A stretch of 64,000 nucleotides of DNA from Hyphomicrobiaceae bacterium (GCA_021775735.1 JAJFHG010000029.1:89743-153742); one strand, 5' to 3'. Counted from the stretch's first letter, positions 45,963 through 56,536 are shown. Numbers and translations: made by a program. Notes: generated by a model not told the origin, from the sequence alone.

Positions 45963-46985
45963 TCAGGGGCTCCGAGATTGTGCCCAGCGCCGAACAATGT
46001 CTTCAGCAATCGTGTCGGCAGCAAATAGCGGCGGATAAGACCAGCTCTCAAGGTGTGAGAAACTTGCGGGCAAGGCGCGCGTGGCACCGTGCTCTGACAG
46101 CGTTTGGTGGAAACGCGTGAATTTTTCCGACCCGCCGTCAGGGTGAAACACGTATACCGGGCGGCCGGTGACGCAAGGTTCGGCCGTCATGTTTATGGAA
46201 TCTGCAGGCACAATGAACATATCCCCATGCGCATAAAAATGCGCCAATGGATTTTCACCAGCACCGTCCCAGAAAAATCCTTCACTATCTTCAACGACGG
46301 CTTTGACAGCCTGTGCAAGCTCTGGCGGCGTGCGCCGTGACAATGTCGCAAGCAACGTGACATTACACTTGATCAAGGAGCGCAACGAGGTGACAAGCCT
46401 TTTGATCGTCGCATCTGAATAGCGATGGCGTCCGTTTGGCCCGCCCAACAACACAACAGCTTTTGTTTTTTCATCCGGCACCTGAAACGGTGGTCTTTCA
46501 TCACGAAGCAGCGCCAGTGATGAGGGTGAGTGACGATGGGGCGGCGCTAACGTAGAGATGACATTGGCGCCGGTCGTTTGATCATGCAACGGGATCCAAA
46601 CGAGGTCCGCGGTTGCGAGTCCAAATTTTGGATCCAGCAAGATAACCGTAAATGTATCGCGACCTGCATGGCGTTTAAGAGCGCGCATATATGGCACAAC
46701 CAAACGCCCTGCACCGATCGCAACCTCAGGCCACGGTGGGCTGAACGGGCTACTTGCAGCACCAAACTGCTCGTGTCGTGAAACCGGTGCGTAAGGTGCA
46801 AACCGACGCGCCAGACCTTTAGGGTCGACGCGCTTGATCGTAACGTCCAGGTCGAGCGCTTCGGCAACACCCAGGCTCTGCACCTCGTGACCCTTTTTGC
46901 CATCGCTCAATACCCAGCAGCTGCGGCCAGCAAGGCTGGCGACGCTAAGGTCTTTTAATCGATGGTTCGGCGAATCTGATGTCAT
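45963..46985 (-). CDS. ELM1-like (DUF1022) family protein
   Basis: A 340-residue protein of the family named after plant ELM1 (mitochondrial fission): WVLSDGKKGHEVQSLGVAEAL, then PEVAIGAGRLVVPYMRALKR, and VVLLGGPNGRHRYSDATIKR. The fold resembles glycosyltransferase GT-B-like lipid-A-synthesis enzymes, which suggests a sugar-transfer role in bacteria, unproven. PADSINMTAEPCVTGRPVYVFHPDGG is its conserved C-terminal part. It sits between ettA and a divergent Lrp gene. Confidence 0.85.
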   Translation of the reverse strand: MTSDSPNHRLKDLSVASLAGRSCWVLSDGKKGHEVQSLGVAEALDLDVTIKRVDPKGLARRFAPYAPVSRHEQFGAASSPFSPPWPEVAIGAGRLVVPYMRALKRHAGRDTFTVILLDPKFGLATADLVWIPLHDQTTGANVISTLAPPHRHSPSSLALLRDERPPFQVPDEKTKAVVLLGGPNGRHRYSDATIKRLVTSLRSLIKCNVTLLATLSRRTPPELAQAVKAVVEDSEGFFWDGAGENPLAHFYAHGDMFIVPADSINMTAEPCVTGRPVYVFHPDGGSEKFTRFHQTLSEHGATRALPASFSHLESWSYPPLFAADTIAEDIVRRWAQSRSP

Positions 46986-47172
46986 CGTTGCGTGATCTAG
47001 GCGGACCGGAACGGAGCAGACAAGTCCAAGCTTGTGTTAGCCCCCAACCATGTCATCATTGCAAGTCTTTGACCCGGCGGCTATCACAAGTTGTCCCTTG
47101 GCCCTTCATTACAAAGGTTCACACCTGGGGCCGCCACGGTGCGTTACAGCCCTCATTGAGAAATCTGTTGAA

Positions 47173-47637
47173 ATGCCGCACACCCTTGATGCAACGGACT
47201 GGAAAATTATCAAAGAGCTACAATCGGATGGCAACCTGACCAACGTCGCCCTGGCAAACCGCGTGGGCCTGTCACCCCCACCCTGCTTGCGTCGCGTCCG
47301 AGTCCTTGAGCAGGCCGGCCTGATAACCGGATACACCGCTTTGGTAGATGAAACAGCACTTGGTTTTGATGTGACGGGGTTTGTGCTGGTGGGGTTGCAT
47401 AGCCAGGCGGAAACTGATCTCCACGCCTTTGAAAATTTGGTGCTGGCGTGGCCTTTGGTGCGTGAAGCCTACATGTTGTCAGGTGAAAGCGATTACATTC
47501 TGAAGTGCGTGGCCCTCGACTTACCTGCATTTCAAAATTTTATCTTGAATGACCTCACGTCAGCAAAGAATGTTGCAAGCGTCAAAACCAACCTCACCAT
47601 CCGCCGCGCCAAACAAACACCAGGCGTTCCTGTTTGA
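47173..47637 (+). CDS. Lrp/AsnC-family transcriptional regulator
   Basis: A 154-residue DNA-binding protein. It starts MPHTLDATDWKIIKELQSDG and has helix-turn-helix NVALANRVGLSPPPCLRRVRV, then the RAM (ligand) domain with GFVLVGLHSQ and AYMLSGESDYILKCVALDL. Amino acids are the usual effectors. ATG 47173 lacks a strong ribosome binding site; the frame stays open to 47050 with no conserved residues. The terminator overlaps its stop codon. Confidence 0.9.
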   Translation: MPHTLDATDWKIIKELQSDGNLTNVALANRVGLSPPPCLRRVRVLEQAGLITGYTALVDETALGFDVTGFVLVGLHSQAETDLHAFENLVLAWPLVREAYMLSGESDYILKCVALDLPAFQNFILNDLTSAKNVASVKTNLTIRRAKQTPGVPV

Positions 47638-47656
47638 TTGTCAAAGGAACGTTTTT
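47625..47656 (+). terminator. Terminator overlapping the end of the Lrp-family gene
   Basis: CGTTCC (47625-47630) with GGAACG (47646-47651) and TTTGA (47633-47637) with TCAAA (47641-47645) stack into one stem with a 2-base bulge, followed by five T. The gene's TGA stop lies within the stem, so translation reaches the hairpin. Confidence 0.8.
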
Positions 47657-47824
47657 CACTTTTACAGTCGTTCTCAGGAAGTCTTTGGCCATGGCAACGT
47701 GGCAGTAGTCGAGGCGCCGCGCCACCAATTTTTTTTGGAGGCGACACTACAATTTCTGCAACGTCGCTTGAAAACGTTAAGTGAACCAACTCCGGAAAGC
47801 CAGATCTGCGCGTGGAAACGCAAC

Positions 47825-48304
47825 CTACTTCCACTCGACCTTGAGCACTTCATAGGAGCGGGCGCCACGCGGTGTTGTGACTTCCGCAGAATCGCCTTTG
47901 GACTTTCCAATCAGCGCACGGGCAATTGGGCTTGAAATCGAAATTTTGCCCTCAGAAACGTTGGCTTCGGAATCGCCAACGATTTTATACTTTACCTTGT
48001 CACCAGTATCTTCATCTTCCAGCGATACCGTCGCGCCAAATTTGATGTTCTTGCCAGTTTGCTTTGTCGGATCAACGACCTCAGCAAGTGAGATCGTGCC
48101 CTCCAATTCAGCGACACGTGCTTCGTTAAGACCCTGCTGTTCTTTGGCAGCATGATATTCGGCATTTTCCGACAAATCGCCATGCGCACGCGCTTCCGCA
48201 ATCGCCGCAATAATGCGTGGCCGCTCTTCCGATTTCAGGCGCTGCAGTTCAACTTCCAACTGCTGCAACCCTTCTTGGGTGATCGGAATACGTTCCATAG
48301 ACAT
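47825..48304 (-). CDS. greA: Transcription elongation factor GreA
   Basis: A 159-residue factor that makes stalled RNA polymerase cleave its transcript. The coiled-coil N-terminal domain ([33 protein letters not shown]) has the acidic tip D-L-S-E-N-A-E-Y in which D and E act in the polymerase channel. The C-terminal domain contains [20 protein letters not shown]. Length and motifs are normal. It is downstream of carB in the same direction, with a 119-base gap. Confidence 0.97.
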   Translation of the reverse strand: MSMERIPITQEGLQQLEVELQRLKSEERPRIIAAIAEARAHGDLSENAEYHAAKEQQGLNEARVAELEGTISLAEVVDPTKQTGKNIKFGATVSLEDEDTGDKVKYKIVGDSEANVSEGKISISSPIARALIGKSKGDSAEVTTPRGARSYEVLKVEWK

Positions 48305-48423
48305 GACTCAAACCTCCTTCAAGCTCCGCGTCAGTTGCCGCGAAACCATCTCTCGTCATAACATCCAACTTTAGACCGCAAATGGTCCGTGTTGCAAAAA
48401 AGTGGGACTGCTCATTGCGAGCT

Positions 48424-51400
48424 CTAACCGCAATGCGCATAAGACTGCAGGGATGCCACTTGAAGCTCGTCCGCCTTCAAAGCTTTGATCGCCTTTGTCA
48501 CAGCAATAGCACCTGCAACAGTAGTATAATACGGAATGTGGTGAAGCAAGGCTGTCCGCCGGATAGCCTTTGAGTCGACCAAAGCTTTCAATCCCTCAGT
48601 TGTATTAAACACTAGGGCGACATCACCGTTCTTGATCAGATCAACGATATGGGGACGCCCTTCGGCCACCTTATTGATGGTCTCGCACGGTACGTCATTG
48701 GCTTCCAGGAAGCGCTTAGTACCGCGCGTAGCAATAAGCTTGAAGCCCATCGCTAGCAAGTCTTGTAACGGCTCGATCACGCGCGCTTTGTCGCGATCCT
48801 TGACCGATACAAAAACGGTCCCTGTCATGGGCAACGACTGCGATGCACCGAGCTGACTCTTGCCAAATGCCAGCGCAAAATCACGATCAATCCCCATCAC
48901 TTCGCCTGTTGAGCGCATCTCTGGGCCAAGTACAGTGTCCACACCCTGAAAGCGTGCAAAAGGAAACACAGCTTCTTTGACCGCAATGTGGTCTGACTTG
49001 GTTTTGACGAGATCAAACTCCGACAGTTTTGTTCCAGCCATAACTTGGGCGGCCATCGCGGCAATCGGCTTGCCGATCACTTTAGCAACAAATGGCACGG
49101 TTCGACTGGCGCGAGGGTTTACTTCCAAAATAAACACTTCCCCATCCTTGATCGCGAACTGGACGTTCATCAATCCGACGACATTCAGCGCAAGCGCCAA
49201 TTCCCGCGATTGGCGCTCAAGTTCAGCGATGACGTCTTCGCCCAAGGAGTGTGGTGGCAATGAACAGGCTGAATCACCGGAATGAATTCCCGCTTCTTCA
49301 ATGTGTTCCATGATGCCAGCGATAAATGTATCCGTGCCATCACAGAGACAATCGACATCAACTTCAACCGCCTCCGTCAAATAGCGGTCAATCAATAACG
49401 GGCGTTGTTTGGAGACAGCTAGTTCTGACGGCCCATCAAGAGTTTTTGAAAGCTTGACCACATACCGATCAACCTCGGCATTGTCATAGACAATTTCCAT
49501 GCCGCGACCACCCAAGACATAAGATGGTCGGATCACAACAGGATACCCAATACGCTCTGCGATCGCGCGTGCCTCTTGTGGATCTGACGCGATACCCGAT
49601 TGTGGCTGCGTCAACCCAAGCCTCGTGATCAAGGCGTTGAACCGGTCTCGATCCTCGGCCAAATCAATGGCATCTGGCGACGTACCAAGAATGGTCACGC
49701 CCGCCTCTTCCAATGCGCTCGCCAACTTCAATGGTGTCTGCCCACCAAATTGGACAATTACGCCTTTGAGTGTGCCGTTAGACTGCTCGACACGAACAAT
49801 TTCAAGAACATCTTCTTGTGTCAGCGGTTCAAAATAAAGCCGATCTGATGTGTCATAGTCGGTTGAAACCGTTTCCGGGTTACAGTTGACCATAATAGTC
49901 TCATAGCCGGCTTTGGTCAGCGCAAAGCAGGCATGACAACAGCAATAGTCAAACTCAATGCCTTGCCCAATCCGGTTCGGGCCACCGCCCAGGATCATGA
50001 TCTTTTGTTTGTCGCTGGGTTCAGCTTCACTCAGGGGCGCATCAAACAGTCCCGACTCATACGTTGAATACATATAAGCTGTTGGCGAAACAAACTCTGC
50101 CGCACAGGTGTCAATGCGCTTGTATACCGGATGCACATCCAGCTCAGCGCGATGCTTATAGACATCTGATTGCGCGCACTGTACAAGATCTGCAAGACGT
50201 GAATCTGAAAAACCTGCAGCCTTTAACTGCCGCATCTGAGTTGCCGACTTTGGCAATCCATGGGCTTCAACACGCGCTTCCAGTTCAATCAGTTCCTGCA
50301 AGCGCGCAATAAACCAAGGATCAATTTTTGAAAAAGCATGCACGGTTTCAAGGTCAATGCCATGACGCAGTGCTTGGGCAACGCGCAATAACCGATCTGG
50401 TGAGGGTCGTGCGATCTCTGCGCGCAGCACGTTTTTGTCGTCACCCAGGCCAATGCCTTCGATCTCAATGCTGTCAAGGCCGGTCAGACCTGTTTCCATG
50501 GAGCGCAACGCTTTTTGCAAACTCTCACCAAAAGTCCGACCAATCGCCATCGCCTCACCAACCGATTTCATAGCGGTTGTTAATGTTGAATCGGCACCTG
50601 GAAACTTCTCAAACGCAAAGCGCGGAATTTTGGTGACGACATAGTCGATCGTGGGCTCAAACGAAGCTGGTGTCGCGCCACCGGTAATATCATTCTTCAA
50701 TTCATCAAGCGTGTAGCCGACAGCCAGCTTAGCCGCCACCTTGGCAATTGGAAAACCAGTTGCTTTAGACGCCAGTGCTGAAGATCGAGAGACGCGCGGA
50801 TTCATCTCAATGACAATCAAACGGCCATCGTCGGGATTAACCGCGAACTGCACATTCGAACCGCCGGTTTCGACACCTATTTCGCGCAGCACCGCAATCG
50901 AGGCATCACGCATAATCTGGTATTCTTTGTCGGTCAGGGTCAGGGCGGGAGCAACGGTGATCGAGTCACCAGTGTGCACGCCCATCGGATCAACATTTTC
51001 AATCGAACAAATGATAATGCAGTTGTCGGCGTGATCGCGAACGACTTCCATCTCATATTCTTTCCAACCAAGAACGGATTGTTCGACCAGAACCTGAGTG
51101 GTTGGAGAGGCATCAAGGCCACGCTCGATGATATCGAAATATTCTTCGCGGTTATAAGCAATGCCACCGCCAGTGCCGCCCAATGTGAACGAAGGACGTA
51201 TGATGGCGGGCAGGCCGACAACATCGAGCGCCTGCTGGGCCTCATCGCGCGTGTGCGCCAACATCGAGTTTGGCGTTTCAAGTCCAATACGCTCCATGGC
51301 AGCACGAAACAATTCGCGGTCCTCAGCCATATCGATGGCTTTAGCCTTGGCGCCAATCAGTTCAACGTTGAACTTTTTCAGCACACCTTTTTTATCAAGC

Positions 51401-51702
51401 GCGAGCGCGGTGTTGAGCGCAGTCTGGCCACCCATGGTGGGCAAGATGGCATCAGGGCGTTCAGCTTCGATAATTTTGGTAACGATGTCTGGTGTGATTG
51501 GCTCGACATAAGTTGCATCAGCCAGATCAGGGTCGGTCATGATCGTCGCTGGATTGGAGTTCACCAGGATGATCCGGTAGCCCTCTTCTTTGAGCGCTTT
51601 GAGAGCCTGGGTTCCTGAATAGTCGAACTCGCAAGCCTGGCCGATCACGATTGGCCCGGCCCCAATTATCAGGATCGATTTGATGTCTGTGCGTTTTGGC
51701 AT
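48424..51702 (-). CDS. carB: Carbamoyl-phosphate synthase large subunit CarB
   Basis: A 1092-residue enzyme making carbamoyl phosphate for arginine and pyrimidines. Both ATP-grasp halves are present: the first begins at [20 protein letters not shown], with [20 protein letters not shown]; the second at [20 protein letters not shown], with [20 protein letters not shown]. The C-terminal MGS-like regulatory domain closes it ([16 protein letters not shown] region). I start at ATG 51702 ([10 protein letters not shown]); 32 further codons upstream are open but not conserved. carA lies 3 kb upstream on the same strand with three genes between. Confidence 0.97.
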   Translation of the reverse strand: MPKRTDIKSILIIGAGPIVIGQACEFDYSGTQALKALKEEGYRIILVNSNPATIMTDPDLADATYVEPITPDIVTKIIEAERPDAILPTMGGQTALNTALALDKKGVLKKFNVELIGAKAKAIDMAEDRELFRAAMERIGLETPNSMLAHTRDEAQQALDVVGLPAIIRPSFTLGGTGGGIAYNREEYFDIIERGLDASPTTQVLVEQSVLGWKEYEMEVVRDHADNCIIICSIENVDPMGVHTGDSITVAPALTLTDKEYQIMRDASIAVLREIGVETGGSNVQFAVNPDDGRLIVIEMNPRVSRSSALASKATGFPIAKVAAKLAVGYTLDELKNDITGGATPASFEPTIDYVVTKIPRFAFEKFPGADSTLTTAMKSVGEAMAIGRTFGESLQKALRSMETGLTGLDSIEIEGIGLGDDKNVLRAEIARPSPDRLLRVAQALRHGIDLETVHAFSKIDPWFIARLQELIELEARVEAHGLPKSATQMRQLKAAGFSDSRLADLVQCAQSDVYKHRAELDVHPVYKRIDTCAAEFVSPTAYMYSTYESGLFDAPLSEAEPSDKQKIMILGGGPNRIGQGIEFDYCCCHACFALTKAGYETIMVNCNPETVSTDYDTSDRLYFEPLTQEDVLEIVRVEQSNGTLKGVIVQFGGQTPLKLASALEEAGVTILGTSPDAIDLAEDRDRFNALITRLGLTQPQSGIASDPQEARAIAERIGYPVVIRPSYVLGGRGMEIVYDNAEVDRYVVKLSKTLDGPSELAVSKQRPLLIDRYLTEAVEVDVDCLCDGTDTFIAGIMEHIEEAGIHSGDSACSLPPHSLGEDVIAELERQSRELALALNVVGLMNVQFAIKDGEVFILEVNPRASRTVPFVAKVIGKPIAAMAAQVMAGTKLSEFDLVKTKSDHIAVKEAVFPFARFQGVDTVLGPEMRSTGEVMGIDRDFALAFGKSQLGASQSLPMTGTVFVSVKDRDKARVIEPLQDLLAMGFKLIATRGTKRFLEANDVPCETINKVAEGRPHIVDLIKNGDVALVFNTTEGLKALVDSKAIRRTALLHHIPYYTTVAGAIAVTKAIKALKADELQVASLQSYAHCG

Positions 51703-52020
51703 GTCGGGGGCGTGTTCTAGTGGACGGGACGGGGTTTGGCTATAGGCCGTGAGCGCGCGGGGGCAAGTTATCTGGGGGTAGGCTAGATGAAGCAACATGT
51801 GGCACTCTGGCAGACGCCTCGGGGCCGGGCCTCAAAGCCGAGGCCTAAATCCACTCGCCTGCCTGCGTCATGCCGCTAGAACCGCTCACGCCGATGTCCG
51901 GGCATCTCCTACCACCAAAAAATCGAGCGGACGTGATGCCGGCTTGGAGCTCAGCCCTAAGCCTGCAACCGATGCCGAAGAAAAAAACCTCTCAGCCACA
52001 TCGACGTTAAGGCCAACGGC
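51703..52020. other. Gene-free leader region before carB
   Basis: 318 bases with no plausible coding frame. A 7-bp inverted repeat (GCCTCGG 51816-51822, CCGAGGC 51838-51844) could form a hairpin in the carB leader on the minus strand. No T-run follows, so it is not a clear terminator. Confidence 0.4.
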
Positions 52021-52653
52021 CTAGTTGACCTTTGGCTGTTCGATTTTGAGGTCATCTGGGTAGGTAAACGTGTCAGAAAAAATCGGCCTGTCGCGCATCC
52101 CTTTGCGAGCATAGACGGTGCTCGCCAGAAGGCCGGTATCTGGATCAACATAGACAACACGTTCAGCTTCATTTTTCGGTTTGGTGTCTTTTCCAATTGG
52201 TGGCTTGGAGGTATCTTCAATGCCGAGATAGGCGCGCAGTTGGCGCCCCTTTACAGGCTCAACGCCAAGACAACGAAACTTACCAACATCTTGGATCTTG
52301 GTCCCGGTGATCGATTGAAAGAACGTGAACAACTCACCGGTTGGTTTGGCATCCAGCTTTTTCCAGCCACTCCCGTTGGCTTTTGTCCAGGCCTTGCCAC
52401 CGATTAACACACTTTCAACCGGCTTGGGATTAACAACAAGACTCACCACCTGGCGCATTCTGTCTGGCGCAACCACTTCAATGGTCATCTTAACAGGACC
52501 ATTTTCCGTAATGATGTTGGATTCTTTGCGCCACATCTTTGATTCCGACTGTAGCTTAACCGCGTCAGCAACTTCTTGTGAGCAATCAGCCAAAGCCGGC
52601 CCACTTACAAGGGCAACACCTAAACCAATGGCTGCCAAACTCATGCGCTTCAT
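52021..52653 (-). CDS. Exported protein of unknown function, paralogue A
   Basis: A 210-residue protein with signal peptide (MKRMSLAAIGLGVALVSGPALA) and a mature domain with two cysteines (ADCSQEV, FRCLGVE). The pattern PVKMTIEVVAPDRMRQVV and, near the end, VVYVDPDTGLLASTVYARKG resembles LolA/LppX-like lipid-binding beta folds, but I only infer this. ATG 52653 follows AAGGAG. The next upstream gene is a paralogue sharing the YVDP-TGL motif and the (Y/F)TYPDxLK(V/I) end. Confidence 0.7.
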   Translation of the reverse strand: MKRMSLAAIGLGVALVSGPALADCSQEVADAVKLQSESKMWRKESNIITENGPVKMTIEVVAPDRMRQVVSLVVNPKPVESVLIGGKAWTKANGSGWKKLDAKPTGELFTFFQSITGTKIQDVGKFRCLGVEPVKGRQLRAYLGIEDTSKPPIGKDTKPKNEAERVVYVDPDTGLLASTVYARKGMRDRPIFSDTFTYPDDLKIEQPKVN

Positions 52654-52700
52654 TTGCGCTCTCCTTACCTGAATTACATCCTGAACCAATGCGCGCTTAG

Positions 52701-53336
52701 CTATTGTTTTGTTGCCATTGGCGCGCCGACTGGAGCCTCAACTTTGAGGTTGTCAGGATAGCTGTACACTTGGCGAACTTTGGGATCTTTTTCTTCGCCA
52801 ACCTTGGAGATCAAGTTAACGGCAACAAGACCTGTCTTGGGATCAACGTAGATCGTTCGCGCGATGCCACTTGTATCGCCATCAGTGCCTGCAGGTGTGC
52901 GATAGCCCTTGTACGATTTGCCCTCATACGTCACGTCACCGAGACAGATGTAGTCAGGTGCATCTTTCTTTTCCGGTGCAAACACGCCGCGCAAATGCCT
53001 GGTTACAATCGTCGCAAATTGCGGCTGCATTTCATACCAGCCATTGCCTTCATCATACCAAGCATAAGTGCCCATCCCAATTGTTTCGACTGACTGATTG
53101 CCTGGCGCCTCAATCTTGCGATACATCGAAGACGGCGGCACATAGGTAAACGATTGTGTTTGAACACCGGCAGCTGTTTTTGAAATGATATCTGCCTTCC
53201 AGCCCTTGCTGGCACGCTGCTTATCAAAGGCTGCCACAACTTCCTGGCCACACGCTTTTGATGCCTTCTCCGCGTGCGCAACAGGTGCGCTCACCAAGGC
53301 AAACAGGGCACAGATGATCGATATTTTAACGCGCAT
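52701..53336 (-). CDS. Exported protein of unknown function, paralogue B
   Basis: A 211-residue protein with signal peptide MRVKISIICALFALVSAPVA followed by HAEKASKACGQEV. Like paralogue A it has a second cysteine (YICLGDVTYEG), TIYVDPKTGLVAVN and a C-terminal YSYPDNLKVEAPV. The matching places of the cysteines and these motifs show that the two arose by duplication. The long aromatic segment TYAWYDEGNGWYEMQPQ is special to it. A good purine-rich site precedes ATG 53336. Function unknown; a lipid- or lipoprotein-carrier-like fold is a guess. Confidence 0.7.
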   Translation of the reverse strand: MRVKISIICALFALVSAPVAHAEKASKACGQEVVAAFDKQRASKGWKADIISKTAAGVQTQSFTYVPPSSMYRKIEAPGNQSVETIGMGTYAWYDEGNGWYEMQPQFATIVTRHLRGVFAPEKKDAPDYICLGDVTYEGKSYKGYRTPAGTDGDTSGIARTIYVDPKTGLVAVNLISKVGEEKDPKVRQVYSYPDNLKVEAPVGAPMATKQ

Positions 53337-53439
53337 AATCTTCCTCTCTAGCGGGGGGTCAGCCTTCTTTATACGAGGCTCTTGGTCAGCTTAGTCCTTA
53401 AACTTCGGACATGTTTTACGGCACTCACCCAGGTCGCGT

Positions 53440-54513
53440 CTATCTCTTTGTTTTGCCGTATTTTTCTCGCAGTTTCCGGCACGGATCTGGGCGCTCATGC
53501 GGTTGTGTCCAAATGACGTAATCAGCCGCTGGGGTATCGTTTGGCGGCGCTGAGGCGGGGGGTGCGGTGTCCCCTTCAGTCTTAACGCTGGGGTCTTTGG
53601 GCGTCCCTGATCGCACTTCCTCAACCAGCACAGAGACGACCTTCGCACCTGTCCGAGTGCGGATATACCAGGGCACACCACGGTCGTCGCGGACATGGCC
53701 ATTGCCTGCAAAGAGTATGGCTGAACCCTGTTTCTCAGAAGCCTTAATAAGTATGTCGGCAAGTGTTGCGTCACGCAGGCGCTGCGCATAGGCCATCGGC
53801 TCCAACATCGACTCTGGAAGCACACCACAATGCGCTTCAGCTATTTCAGTTAAAGCTGCTTGATTGTTAGCCTTACCAAGTGTTTTATCCAGCTTGAGAC
53901 GCGCGATATCAGCGTCTGGAAGCGCATCAGACTCCGGTGTTGAAGACCCGCGTGCAACACGCATCATGCGCTGGCGGGGAACATCTCCGGCATAGAGCGA
54001 CATACGAGCTTTGAGAACAGCTTTGACCAATGGAACAAACAGTTCCGAATTTGGCCAACCACGGGAACGCCAATCAACGGCTTTAAAAAATGCAGCAACC
54101 TCGTCCGTCCCACCTGCACGGTCCGGATCTGTGGTCGTCTGATTGCGCGCTGTCAACGCATCAAACTGAGGCTGTCGATCGGTTGAAGCGTGTTCAAAAA
54201 CAGCAGCCGGGGGTGAGGCCTGCGAGTTGATGCGCGCGCGTTCAATATTCAATTTTGTAATAATTTGCGCGCGCAAGCGATGATGCACCGGATTGTCATG
54301 CACCTCACCGAGAAGGACAAACCGGTGCTGTGCAAGCTCCGCGATCAACGTCGCTCCGTCAATAATAAGGTTATCTTTGCGCGACCAAACTTTAAGGGAA
54401 GCCTCATCAGACATTTCTTGTCGAGGCGGCGATGTGATCGCTTCCGTTGCAGCACTTGCAACCACTGAAAACAGCACAGCCGCACAACTTAAAAACACAG
54501 AGATGGTCTTCAT
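53440..54513 (-). CDS. ChaN-family (haem-binding/Tiki-like) exported protein
   Basis: A 357-residue protein with a signal peptide (MKTISVFLSCAAVLFSVVA). The ChaN domain shows RFVLLGEVHDNPVHHRLRAQ, PPAAVFEHASTDRQPQFDAL, and AILFAGNGHVRDDRGVPWYI, with the GE-HD and GNGH motifs of the family. Members bind haem or act in metal handling; the fold is related to metalloproteases of the Tiki type. The C-terminal tail is proline-rich and variable. There is no lipobox. It lies 87 bases after carA on the same strand. Confidence 0.85.
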   Translation of the reverse strand: MKTISVFLSCAAVLFSVVASAATEAITSPPRQEMSDEASLKVWSRKDNLIIDGATLIAELAQHRFVLLGEVHDNPVHHRLRAQIITKLNIERARINSQASPPAAVFEHASTDRQPQFDALTARNQTTTDPDRAGGTDEVAAFFKAVDWRSRGWPNSELFVPLVKAVLKARMSLYAGDVPRQRMMRVARGSSTPESDALPDADIARLKLDKTLGKANNQAALTEIAEAHCGVLPESMLEPMAYAQRLRDATLADILIKASEKQGSAILFAGNGHVRDDRGVPWYIRTRTGAKVVSVLVEEVRSGTPKDPSVKTEGDTAPPASAPPNDTPAADYVIWTQPHERPDPCRKLREKYGKTKR

Positions 54514-54600
54514 GATTTTCGCTTATGACTCATTTTACTCAAACCCCGCGTTACGACTCATCGCTGGGCGCGCCAAGCGCGCAAGCAACACGAAATAGCT

Positions 54601-55794
54601 CTAGGACTGCTTTGAGCTACGCATCAGGTCCACAAACCGATCAAACAGATAGTGGCTGTCTTGCGGGCCAGGTGAGGCCTCAGGATGGTATTGTACCGAG
54701 AAAGCAGGCTTTCCAGTGACCGCAATTCCGCAATTCGAACCATCAAACAGCGACACATGGGTTTCCGTCAGGCCTGCTGGCAAGGTGTCACGATCAACCG
54801 CGAAGCCATGGTTCATCGACGTGATCTCGACCTTGTTTGTCGCGAAATCTTTCACCGGGTGATTGGCGCCGTGATGGCCTTGATGCATTTTCTTGGTTTT
54901 CGCACCCAGCGCAAGTGCCAACATCTGGTGGCCAAGACAGATGCCAAACACGGGCTTTTCTGAGGCAACGATCTTTTGAATTTCTGGAACCGCGTAGTGG
55001 CCTGTTGCTGCTGGATCGCCAGGACCATTCGACAGAAAAACGCCATCTGGGTTGCGCGCTAAAATATCTTCAGCCGATGTTTTGGCTGGCACGACCGTTA
55101 CCTTGCAACCCGCAGAGGCAAGGCAGCGCAGAATGTTACGCTTCAAACCAAAATCAATAGCAACAACATGGAAGTCAGTGTTCTCCTGACGTGCATAACC
55201 GGTGTTCCAGGCCCAGCGCATTTCATCCCAGTCGTAACTTTGACCCGATGTGACGTCCGGCACCAAGTCCAGCCCTAAAAGGCCGGACCATGCATTGGCT
55301 TCACCTTTCAGTGCATCCAAATCAAACGCGCCATTGGGATCATGCGCAATCACACCGTTGGGCATTCCCTGCTCACGAATGCGTGCGGTAAGCGCGCGCG
55401 TATCTAGGCCCGCAATCGCAATAATGCCCCGTGCTTTCAACCAGGCATCAAAATGTTCAACCGCGCGATAATTCGATGGGTCAGTGATGTCAGCGCGGAG
55501 TACGCATCCACGCACCCCTGACAACGCGGCTAGGTTTGACGTTTCCGTATCGTCACGATTGGTTCCAACGTTGCCAATGTGCGGAAATGTGAACGTGATA
55601 ATCTGGCCTGCGTAAGACGGGTCCGTCAGGATCTCCTGATAACCTGTCATAGCGGTATTGAAGCACACCTCACCGACAGCTTGACCAACTGCACCCAGGC
55701 CGACACCTTTGATTACACTCCCATCATCTAGAACCAATACTGCTGTCGTTGCGGGCTCGGTCCAGGGTGGGGGGTTTTGATTGGGCATGGGCAT
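54601..55794 (-). CDS. carA: Carbamoyl-phosphate synthase small subunit CarA
   Basis: The 397-residue glutaminase subunit. The N-terminal domain has GYQEILTDPSYAGQIITFTF and GLDTRALTARIREQG. The class I glutamine amidotransferase part has the nucleophile in FGICLGHQMLALALGAKTKK, and the catalytic His-Glu in VQYHPEASPGPQDSHYLF. All residues are intact. It is followed on its strand by the ChaN gene, the two paralogues and carB. Confidence 0.97.
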   Translation of the reverse strand: MPMPNQNPPPWTEPATTAVLVLDDGSVIKGVGLGAVGQAVGEVCFNTAMTGYQEILTDPSYAGQIITFTFPHIGNVGTNRDDTETSNLAALSGVRGCVLRADITDPSNYRAVEHFDAWLKARGIIAIAGLDTRALTARIREQGMPNGVIAHDPNGAFDLDALKGEANAWSGLLGLDLVPDVTSGQSYDWDEMRWAWNTGYARQENTDFHVVAIDFGLKRNILRCLASAGCKVTVVPAKTSAEDILARNPDGVFLSNGPGDPAATGHYAVPEIQKIVASEKPVFGICLGHQMLALALGAKTKKMHQGHHGANHPVKDFATNKVEITSMNHGFAVDRDTLPAGLTETHVSLFDGSNCGIAVTGKPAFSVQYHPEASPGPQDSHYLFDRFVDLMRSSKQS

Positions 55795-55829
55795 ATATCT
55801 GCGGGCGGTTAAATCGTCGCGTTGGTTAG

Positions 55830-55905
55830 CGAGCCAAGGCTCGTGAAGTGGTAAGTGCAGCTAAGCCTAGCCGCTTAGTCGAGAACAGCCGGAAGCGCAA
55901 GCGGC
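55830..55905. other. Two inverted repeats between carA and yqeY
   Basis: CGAGCC-AA-GGCTCG (55830-55843) is a perfect palindrome. GCCGCTT (55870-55876) pairs with AAGCGGC (55899-55905). They lie in the 271-base divergent region and might be operator or leader structures for carA or for yqeY-dnaG-rpoD. I found no known consensus. Confidence 0.35.
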
Positions 55906-56065
55906 GGCTGGGATCAAGGTCAAATTCACGCGTGCCCCGGGCGATGATATCACTCATTTCCACCGCCGCCGATCATAGGTCTCTTGCTCCAAGCCCGATC
56001 CCCGGCTACACCCGGCATCCAAGCCTTTTGCCCCTAAATTTTTTGGTACATACCGGAGCCAGCCC

Positions 56066-56536
56066 ATGCGCGAGCGCCTCAACCAAGACATCAAAGACGC
56101 AATGAAGAGTGGCGATAAAGCGCGCCTTACAACACTGCGCCTTATCAATGCGGCGATCAAAGACCGCGATATTGCTGCACGCGTCGATGAAAAGGGCCAA
56201 TCCACCGGCAAAGATAAGGTGGAAGACAGCGAAATTCTGGCATTGTTTCAAAAGCTCATCAAACAACGCCGTGACAGCATTGAAAGCTTTGAAAAGGGTG
56301 GTCGCCAAGATCTTGCTGATAAAGAAAAAACTGAGATTGTGGTGATTGAAGCCTACCTGCCCCAACAGATGGACGAAGCGGAAATCAAAGCCGCTGTTGA
56401 GGCCGTTGTCAGCGAACTGGATGCCAAGAGCCTGAAGGACATGGGGCGTACGATGGCCGCCCTCAAAGAGCAGCACACGGGGAAAATGGACTTTTCAAAA
56501 GCCAGCGCCATGGTGAAGGCCTTGCTTACGGGCTAG
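56066..56536 (+). CDS. GatB/YqeY domain protein
   Basis: A 156-residue protein like the C-terminal domain of GatB: MRERLNQDIKDAMKSGDKAR, then ALFQKLIKQRRDSIESFEKG, and YLPQQMDEAEIKAAVEAVV. YqeY proteins usually precede dnaG and rpoD in Alphaproteobacteria, as here. A tRNA-related role is assumed from the GatB link. The gene stops 148 bases before dnaG. Confidence 0.92.
   Translation: MRERLNQDIKDAMKSGDKARLTTLRLINAAIKDRDIAARVDEKGQSTGKDKVEDSEILALFQKLIKQRRDSIESFEKGGRQDLADKEKTEIVVIEAYLPQQMDEAEIKAAVEAVVSELDAKSLKDMGRTMAALKEQHTGKMDFSKASAMVKALLTG

Noticed and set aside
51797..52024. 75-codon plus-strand frame in the gap before carB
   Set aside because: No ribosome binding site, no conserved pattern, and low-complexity composition; treated as non-coding.
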